This document shows positions 56,431 through 64,000 of a DNA stretch of 64,000 bases, in pieces. The DNA lies in the NCBI GenBank assembly GCA_003427395.1, contig BFEA01000234.1:171727-235726 (forward strand). Direction: 5' to 3'. Both the position numbers and the translations under genes were made by a program. The notes beneath the pieces are model-generated. The model searched no databases, was not told the origin of the DNA, and saw only the letters and a program-made list of their open reading frames with translations. The DNA is from Chara braunii (lineage: Eukaryota; Streptophyta; Charophyceae; Charales; Characeae). Each line of letters opens with the position of its first letter. The stretch's first letter is position 1.

Positions 56431-58425
56431 GTACCCGGTCATTATGCCCTTCCAACAGCATATCAATTACTCTCTCTACGTCAAATCCCTCTTCCAACCG
56501 AACAACGTATTTCTTCTTTTTGGGTGGTTCGTCACGTATGACTGGCTCGGCCTCTCCCCTGGTTCCCTTTTTCCTCGCCCGCTGCTCCGTTCTCTGATCC
56601 TCTTCTCTGCACAGCCTCTCGTCCTCTTCCTGTTCATCATCATTGTCCTCTACTTCTACAACCTCTTTCCTTCTCCCTGGTTCGGGTTCCCTCCTCAGAG
56701 GCTCTTGGCTGGCACTGGCCTTGGCTTGATTCCTAGTTCTCGCTGCCTGTGTCAGCCGGGCCTGCGGAGTGAGGGGCCTCCCCCTCATTTCCGATTGTGC
56801 GCACGATCCCACCACATTTACTCCGGGTCGCCTAGGCGTCGACTCCGGGCCGGAGTCATAGAGGAACACTTTGGGGATGCTAGACCTCCTTCCCTTCACT
56901 TCCTCACAGAGGCCCACCAACTTCTGTTGGTACCTCCCTATCTTATCCAGCAGGTCCTCCATCTTCCCAAATAAGACGGACGGAGGCTCCATTCTTTCCT
57001 CCTCATCCTCGTCATCTGACTCGATGATTATGGACTCTTCCGTCTTACTTCCTCCTCGTAGCCCTTGAGCCAATCCCTCATCGCTCCCCACTTCCTCTAT
57101 CCCAATCGGTGGTTCCTCCTTTTCCTGCCATAGCCTGAACATGGCAGGGGGTGGCGGCCCAGCTGCCGCTCTTCGTTGGGCTTCAACCCTCACTCCTCCA
57201 AACCTTCTGTCAATGGTCTCCCTAAACTGATCGTAGATATTCCCATCTATAGTGGAGGAAATCAGTCCGCTTCTCTCGTCTTTCCGTCTTATATTACAGA
57301 ACCTTATAGTGTGGCCTTGCTGGTCACAATGTTGACAGATGACCGTCCTCCAGTCAAAACGGGGTCTTCCATACCCCTGACTTCCCTGATCCCCCTGGCC
57401 TTGATACCCCTGGCCTTGGTACCCCTGGCCTTGACTCCCTTGGCCTTGGTACCCCTGGCCTCGATTCCCCTGGCCTTGGTACCCCTGGCCTTGACCATTC
57501 CATTGCCTCCCTCTTCCGCCGCCATTCCTGCCTCGCCCCCTTACTCCACCCCTCCCTCCGTTGCCTTGATTGCCTTGCCCCTTGTTCCCACCTCCTGCCA
57601 CACTGCCCTGTGAACTAGGAGCAGGTGACGGCGGCAGGGCCACAGGCTGGGCCTGGGCTGCGGGGTAGATGGGCGGTGGCATACTCGTTTGCGGTCCGGC
57701 TACTGGCGGCGGGCTTCCCAATGACACAATTGCATTGATCACCGGCCAGGGCCACTGTCCGTAGGAGGGCGCCCCACCTTGCGAGCGTCTCTTTCCTTTC
57801 CGGCAGTCGCATCTCTTTCCTTTCTCTTCTGCCTTTGCAGGCGTACCTGACGTTGCTCCACCTGGTCNAAACACCCAACTTCCACCCCTCTGTCAATGGT
57901 GGCCCAGGTGAGCTTAGTGCTACCTCCTCCATGCCTCGTCAACTCGACGGCCTCCGATGCCGTGAGTAGCCCTAGGAAGATGGCGCATTGTGCTTCCTCC
58001 GAAATCCCATGAACCTTCCGCGCTCTCTTCTTAAATTCTTGAACAAAGGCCCCTATTGCCGTAAAATCCTCTTTGTTCATCGCCTCAAGATCTGCGGTAG
58101 TCAATACCCCGTCTCCCAAGCGGTACTTCCTATGCATCCCCTCCTTAAACCTCTCCCAGCTACCTTGAGCCGCATCTATGACTTTTTTCACCTCCTGATG
58201 GTAGTTGTGGAGGACATACTGAAGGATGCGTTGAAACTTTACAACATCCGACCGCCCGACCAAAGCTTGTTCCACCCGCTCTAGCCATTCTGAGGCTCTC
58301 TCCCCACAGAAATGGAAAGTATCGACCTTTGGGATGTTGCTCGGGTTCCTTTCATGTCGGTCGATGGCCGCGATGAGGTCATCGAGTGTCAGGCCCTTCT
58401 TGGGAGCAACTGATGCACACCAGTC
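56369..58425 (-). pseudogene. gag: Gag polyprotein with CCHC zinc knuckle, frameshifted
   Basis: Two frames. The first, open from 58425 (no ATG; the start probably lies in an upstream exon or is lost), has LTLDDLIAAIDRHERNPSNI, FHFCGERASEWLERVEQALV and VLHNYHQEVKKVID. This is a retrotransposon Gag capsid domain that packages element RNA. The second (57874-56369) has a Pro-rich stretch, a Gly/Gln-rich repeat (GYQGQGNRGQGYQGQG), the zinc knuckle CQHCDQQGHTIRFC (CX2CX4HX4C) and a charged tail with GFDVERVIDMLLEGHNDRV. The frames overlap at 57739-57874, so a frameshift lies there. An N at 57867 is in the overlap and might hide an assembly error. The order capsid, knuckle, protease fits Gag. Confidence 0.8.
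57367..57496 (-). repeat. Minisatellite encoding Gly-Gln-Gly-Tyr repeats in gag
   Basis: Imperfect 15-bp units with tggccttggtacccc on the plus strand repeat eight to nine times and encode G-Q-G-Y/N/S-Q/R units. Confidence 0.9.
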
Positions 58426-58731
58426 TCAGGCATCTTGACAGCCTTTTCTTTTCAAGTTCCCTGACAAAAGAAAACAAGCACATCCCCTTATTCAACATTA
58501 TACCTTGACCGGTCTATTCCATCCGTCCTACCTAACTCTTACTACGTACCTTTTCCCAATACTACAGATTCACCCTTCATTTCTTCCCTTACTCAGGTAG
58601 GTAAAATTTCCTTACCTATACTCAATCGCTCAATATCTTCCCTCACTTCCTCATCCTTCCTTTATGTCTTTTCTCATTCACTTCTCATACCCGGATGTCG
58701 TTCCACCAGGGACAACGGTAGGCTTTCCGTT
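58426..58731 (-). other. Leader region between PBS and gag
   Basis: Pyrimidine-rich on the plus strand; no frame is recognised. It may contain the first exon or packaging signal. Confidence 0.4.
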
Positions 58732-58750
58732 ATCCCCGGCAACGGCGCCA
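58732..58750 (-). promoter_or_regulatory. Primer-binding site for tRNA-Asp
   Basis: The plus strand reads ATCCCCGGCAACGGCGCCA, which I recognise as the 3' end of plant tRNA-Asp(GTC) including the terminal CCA. The sense strand therefore starts TGGCGCC and is its complement over 19 nt. Two bases (cc) separate it from the LTR at 58753. Confidence 0.9.
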
Positions 58751-59002
58751 CCTGTCGAGCGCATCGATCCGGCACCGCACAGGGGCAGGGCGGGACCCTC
58801 TCGGCCGCGTCACGCAGGAGTTGGTTTTAAATCCTTCGTCGCAATATATACGGAGCTTCCTTAAGCCGCTCCGGCCGAGTGCGCCAGCCATACCTCTCGC
58901 GAGACCCTACGATAGGATAGGGTCTACGCGAGGCACGACTTACCTACACCTTACGGGAGCTGTCACCTCCCTTCGGTGGGCGTATCCCCGCCGAGCTACA
59001 AG

Positions 59003-59189
59003 TCCACAGTACGAAAGCTAATCAGCTGCAATCGCAGAGGTGGACCAGCCGAGGGCGTTTCTCGTTCGCTGTAGCATAGGGGGTACGCGCGGTAANCCAC
59101 AGTACGAAAGCTAATCAGCTGCAATCGCAGAGGTGGACCAGCCGAGGGCGTTTCTCGTTCGCTGTAGCATAGGGGGTACGCGCGGTAAT
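59003..59189. repeat. 93-bp tandem duplication joined by an N
   Basis: 59003-59095 and 59097-59189 are the same sequence (starts ccacagtacgaaagctaatc), separated by a single N at 59096. The left LTR has it once. This looks like two contig ends joined without collapsing their overlap. Confidence 0.85.
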
Positions 59190-61175
59190 ACTCCTCTATC
59201 AGACCTGCACGCGAACCGACATCATGGGGGGCTGAGGTCCCAAGCGCGGTTCATCGTTGGTCGACTAGGACGCATCCCACACACCACGCGCACTCCACTT
59301 TACGAACACACATACCCACAAAACAACACATATACGAAACGACACAACACAACAACGCGACAACGCTCCTAGCCCCTCGGTATCCAACCCATAACTTTCC
59401 AATGCGGAAATCGTATAGGNGTCGCGCGCGAGACTCNGTATAAAACCGCGCGGACGCAGNGCTATCGCATATCGACTCGCAATGCAATTGTACGCAAGCA
59501 GTCGCAATGAAGGCGTACTATGTGGTACCCATACTTGNGCGGTCCCTGTTAATCGCGAGGGCCGCGTTCGACACTCAAGTGTCGACTGACACGCGCCTTG
59601 AGGGTTAATCTCTCGACGNTGGACAACCGCCATGCGCGGTTGAAAACCACAACCTCTTCTGCACCNTGTGCAGAGGGGTTGAGTAGACAGCTTTAAGCTG
59701 TCGNGGCGGTCGAACATCAAGGGGTTTGACTTTCACGGCGGCCACNGACTATAACGTCCAACTATAAAAACTCCAAAGAGCAAAAGATAAGGAATGGGTC
59801 GAAGATTCTCTACCTAGTAAACAAAATCANAGCCCTGGGGTACCCTCCCTTTTTCGTGCGGCGTCGGCGGCCTATAACAATCTCAAACATTTGCCAATAT
59901 GTGTCGGTCCCTTTGTAATCCCATAACTTTTTACACACCAGGGCGGTAACGTCGCGCGCGGGATTTTAATATAAAGTTGCGCAGCCGAGGGTCTACCTCA
60001 TAGCAACCCGCAATGCAGGCGTACGCATGCAGTCGCGACGATGGCGTACTATGCAGTGTCCATAATCAAGCTGTCTCTCGTGGATCCGAGCACCGCTTAT
60101 GACACTCGAGTATCAGACTCGAAGTGTCGTGAGGGCCTAACTCTTCACGACATTGCACGGCTGAAGGAATAGCCGTGCGGCCACCGTAGCTTCTCCGGCT
60201 CTTGGCCTGAGTGTCTTGGTAGGCAAATCAAATAGACTTTGCGCGAGGGAAAACCCCTTCCCTGCAGAGCCTAGGGCTTGGGATGTCCTGGACAAGGACC
60301 TCGAATCGCGGCCCAGGACCAAACGTCCGACTAAGAAAAATCATCAAAAAGCAAGAAACAAAAATAGAGGGAGAGGCTTCCCCAAGGACCCCTTAGCCTC
60401 AGCTTCTGAGTAGGGCTTTAATATGGGGACTCTTCAACCCATGCAAACATTCATCCCAAGTATACCCATGTATACATGTATAAGGGTTAAGTATGTGACG
60501 ATCACTTTTCATGGTCTCACTNGGGTCTCTCACAATAATACGTANATGTGTGATCGTAGGCAACCAAATNCAGAATCTGATTCANAGCACATACCTGCCA
60601 TNACATCAACAAACCAAAGCAACANCCCACATACTACACGGAGTCAACCCCAACCACCTTCGACATTNATACCCTTTGCTTTAGCNATGCAAGCCCNAAA
60701 ACCTCCTGTCCAACCAACCTTAATTAAATACTCAGCACCTTTGTTAAATGGTCATTCAATAAAAGTCCGGGTGAAACTTTAATAAAACAAAGAAATCACA
60801 AGGGCTAAAGCCTTTTAGGTTGAGTGTGGAGGGAGAGTTGAAATTGAGTCGTAGGCCGANGAATCGGGAACCGACCTGTTATNAGTGATAACAGAAAGTG
60901 ATCCTCAAAAGGATCAAGCTGGATCTAGCCCTNAACTTGAATCAAATGATCAAAGAGGCCTGTAACACACGGAAGACCAATNCTCAAGCTAAGATCATAA
61001 GTGTATGGAGACTACAACTNCATAATTCATTCTCACTCAAGCTACCTGCCAACTAAGTCCAANCCTAACTCTAAGCCAGTGCCCAANACAGAAGTAGACT
61101 AATGNCAGAACCTCTCTTATTCAGGGTGGATTGCAAGAATCGTCACCTGTCGAAATATAATCTAACTCCTCTAAA

Positions 61176-61893
61176 CTAAGAAAATTTCGNCANCGCTTCC
61201 CGCTGGAAAANTNCCTTTCCAGAATTTATATAAGTCTAAATCTGAAAAAATATAAATAATTTCTAACTCTGGAAAGCCAAATCTTGTATAAATCCCTGAA
61301 TTAGTAGAAATTTGGGCAGCACCCCCTCTAGAAAANGANACTTTCCAGATTTATACTAAGTCAGATATACAGCAGAAAAATAATCTCTAACTCTTAGAAA
61401 GTCAAAACTTGTCTAACTCCCTGTTTTAGTAAAAATTTGGGCAGCACTCCCTTTACAAAGGGAAACTTCCCAGATTTATACTAAGTCAGGTTTGAACTTA
61501 CAAGACAAACTTGAGTTCAATTTAGATAAGATTTAACTAGCTCCTCAGTTTTGCAGAAATTCCGGCAGCACTCCCTCTAGAAAAGTGCTTTCCCAATATT
61601 TATACAAAGCAAGGTCCAAAACTTGAGAATAACTTTGATTTCTCAAAGTCCAATTTTGTCTAACTCTCTGAATTAGTAAAAATTTAGGCATGTAGAAAAT
61701 GAGACTTTCCAGATTTATACTGAGTAAGATATATGAAAAAGACAAGTTGAACTCTGACAAGTCAAAAATTGACTAACTTCTTGGATTTGTAGAAATTTCG
61801 GCAGCGATTCCCGTAGGAAAAGTAGCTTGCCAAGATTTATACAAAGCCAAATATAAGAAAAGATCTCAGAAAATGCAGGAATTGACCTAAGTA
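61176..61893 (-). repeat. TATA-bearing ~120-bp tandem repeats, right LTR copy
   Basis: The counterpart of 41628-42345, identical apart from shared Ns. It lies in the copy expected to drive transcription. Confidence 0.75.
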
Positions 61894-62138
61894 AAAAAAA
61901 AAATTATTACAGAAAATACAGGAATTGACACTAATTCCTATGACTCTAGTATGTGGCGAGCAACTAAAGCAACTACCTATAGAATTGAAATCCAGACAAA
62001 TTAGTCATCCCATCCATTCTCATGTAAACCAAACCACGAATGCAAGTACTCTCACCATCCCAAGTTCATTCCATATAAATAGTTCGTGAATCTTCAAGTT
62101 CTTAAATCCTTATACCCATCTTACATAAGACATAGAGC

Positions 62139-62823
62139 TGGACCATTCGCCATGGAAACAATGNCCAACTTGTCTTTATGATATANACGAACAGGTTGCA
62201 NAACTACTTCTTTCTTCTTTTGGGCAAATGACTANGNCATTCGCCATGGAAACAATGNCTAGTCGNCCTGAGNTNTTTAATATCCAAAGTTTTAGTATTT
62301 CTCTCACTTTGTTAAAAAGAAAAGACAAATATGGGTAGGGGACTGAACCATTCACAGTAGAAACAATGTTNAGCTTGCCCCAAACTATTTNCATTTATAC
62401 NCTNNATTTTCNCTTCTCTCTTCTTAATGATATGGCTTAATGCTGGACCATTCACAGTTGAAACAATGCCCAGCTGTCATTTCACATGCAAATATACATA
62501 AAATACTTTCCTTTATACTTAGTTTAAATTATGTGCGTGGTTTTCAGGCTAAACCATTCACCATGGAAACAATGCTTAGCCTTAGACCAAAAATCCCTCC
62601 TCAGAATAAACAAGAATTTAAACCTCTTCAATCAGATAAACCCTCAGAGTTAACTAAGGTAGCGAGCGAGACCATTCATAGTAGAAACAATGCCTGGTTC
62701 CCCAGACAACAATCAAATAAACATAGCGACCAGACCATTCACGGTAGAAACAATGCATGGTCCCTTAGAAAACAGCCAAATAAACATAGCCCTGAGCCAT
62801 TCACAGTAGAAACAATGCTCAGG
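62139..62823. repeat. Covarying hairpin family, right LTR copy
   Basis: The counterpart of 42591-43275. Several Ns fall in the first three hairpins. The only visible base changes (at 62440 and 62478) lie outside the stems. Confidence 0.8.
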
Positions 62824-64000
62824 TTTTGGTTGACCCGGTCAAAACGCATGCAGTCTACCTTCCTCCCACCTTCCCCCAGTTCATCCTTAGTCTGCTTTCA
62901 ATCAGAACAAAGCAGAAACTTAGGCTTCACTCTCACACATTCTTTCCAGTTAGTCTGATTGGTCCTCAAGAGAAAACAATAATCATAGGGACAATCACAT
63001 GCATACAATAGTCATACTGCAGGGGGATAGGCAAACATGGGTGATAGTGGGTCATATAGATGAAAGATAGTATACCTGACGATTCCCTGCCTCCAGAACT
63101 CCTCCTGAGTTCCGGCAGAGCTCCCGCAATCGGTGGGTGGACTCCCCACAGAGTCTTGACGCGGACCTACGGGTTGCAATCCCGCCTGCCGCCTGCCCCT
63201 CGTAACCAATGACTAGATTGAGCGTTAGAAGGGCAGATAGAGAAGGATGTGAGTCTCTCAGATCCAAGAAAAAGGTGCTCTCTGTCTTGCAAGAGAGGAT
63301 CTTGAAACCTTGATTCGTCTGAGAGCCCCGCAATGATGGCCGACCTGTAACAGCTCGGTCAAAACAGAAGTCAAACTGCTGAAGTCAACCGCCGAATCCA
63401 ACACCCTGTCCCAATCCATAAGTGTCGCAACAGCACACAGTGGTGATCTACAGCAACAGTCGTAGTATGCAGCTAACAGCAGCAATATGCAGCCTCAGTT
63501 TGTGCACCGCCAACAATAATTCTCATTAGTAGTTCATGCACAGTTACTCAGCAGCCCGCGGCTGTGTACAGTCGAAAATAGCAACAGTATGCAGCTATAC
63601 CCAGTCCATAGCAACATGCTCGCAGTAGCTAGCAGGAGAAACAGTTGCAGCCTCTACCAAAAGAACAGTACGTAGCCGAGGGCAACAATAGTACCGTACC
63701 GGCAACTCTTTCAAAGAGTCGCAGTCCCAGCATACCCAACTATCGAGACAGTAGTACTCAGCAGTGATGTTGCAAGCTCGATGGTAAGCCTTGTAGCTGG
63801 ATGTACAGTTCACCGCTGTAGGAGCCCAGCAATCGAGCGGTGGGTTGATTCACAACTCAAAAACAGCCTCGTCCCGCCTCATACGGCCTGCCGCACCTGC
63901 TCAGTCCGTTCGCTGGGTCGTAAGACCGCCCCTCCCCTATTTTTCCCTGCAGATTAGCACCTTATCTCGTGGCAGGCGCATGCCCTCACAACATAGACGC

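Larger units (their letters stand above)
39298..64000 (-). mobile_element. Giant Ty3/gypsy LTR retrotransposon, right end outside window
   Basis: A repeat of at least 5.2 kb flanks a minus-strand gag-pol region. A 19-nt match to the 3' end of tRNA-Asp sits 2 bp inside the right copy. The domain order PR-RT-RNaseH-IN is that of Ty3/gypsy. Both repeat copies begin TGTCGAGCG on the plus strand (39298 and 58753). The five bases before 39298 (gccgt) are a candidate target duplication that must be checked beyond 64000. The total is more than 24.7 kb, or about 29.5 kb if the LTR is 10.06 kb. Frameshifts and stops in gag, PR, pol and the extra ORF indicate a non-autonomous or dead copy. Confidence 0.85.
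58753..64000 (-). repeat. Right (5') LTR, truncated by the window
   Basis: The sequence matches 39298-44452 throughout, offset 19455, then 19548 after a 93-bp duplication. Differences are about 19 in the first 420 bp, none visible (apart from N) over the next 2.9 kb, and then scattered again from about 62440. Many single Ns are shared with the left copy. Transcription of the element would start in this copy. Confidence 0.88.

Noticed and set aside
58732-58750. tRNA-Asp gene
   Set aside because: Only the last 19 nt match and no cloverleaf precedes them; the position 2 bp from the LTR marks a primer-binding site.

Overview
The window is eukaryotic nuclear DNA that is poor in genes and rich in repeats. 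It most resembles a streptophyte (green-plant lineage) genome, and my best guess is a charophycean alga such as Chara. The guess rests on three things: a Ty3/gypsy retrotransposon primed by plant-type tRNA-Asp, Gag and Pol protein styles I associate from memory with that genome, and very sparse host coding sequence. No database was consulted. There are two assembly gaps (23177-23266 and 38564-39266) and many single Ns.

Layout. 1-12.4 kb is a mosaic of simple-sequence arrays and short foldback (MITE-like) elements, several with near-perfect inverted arms and sister copies elsewhere in the window. 13550-15337 (+) holds the only convincing host gene, an intronless-looking BTB-BACK-SPRY protein of 595 aa. 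15.3-18.2 kb is non-coding with microsatellites and one foldback. 18.2-22.7 kb (E1) and 27.1-37.3 kb (E2), both on the minus strand, are two decayed copies of one unusual mobile gene family. Its modules, in order, are an N-terminal domain, a ParB-like domain, two conserved uncharacterised modules, an acidic linker and a Ulp1/C48-type protease. Both copies end in the same 3' tail with a GGGGTAA heptamer array. Between them lie foldback elements and the zinc-binding tail of a LINE. 37.36-38.56 kb is a striking array of about 21 palindromes with a 59-bp period that runs into the second gap.

39.3-64.0 kb is a single giant minus-strand Ty3/gypsy element. The segment at 39298-44452 is repeated at 58753-64000, and a tRNA-Asp primer-binding site sits next to the right copy, so these are its long terminal repeats. 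They are at least 5.2 kb each and perhaps 10.06 kb if the left one ends at 49358. Between them are gag, a degraded protease, RT-RNase H-integrase, and an extra Gag-like ORF with its own zinc knuckle placed after pol. Most genes carry frameshifts or stops, so this copy is unlikely to be autonomous. The LTRs contain three non-coding repeat families: TATA-bearing 120-bp repeats, eight hairpins with a conserved 12-nt loop and covarying stems, and many isolated perfect hairpins. I regard the covarying hairpin family and the E1/E2 multidomain element as the most novel content.
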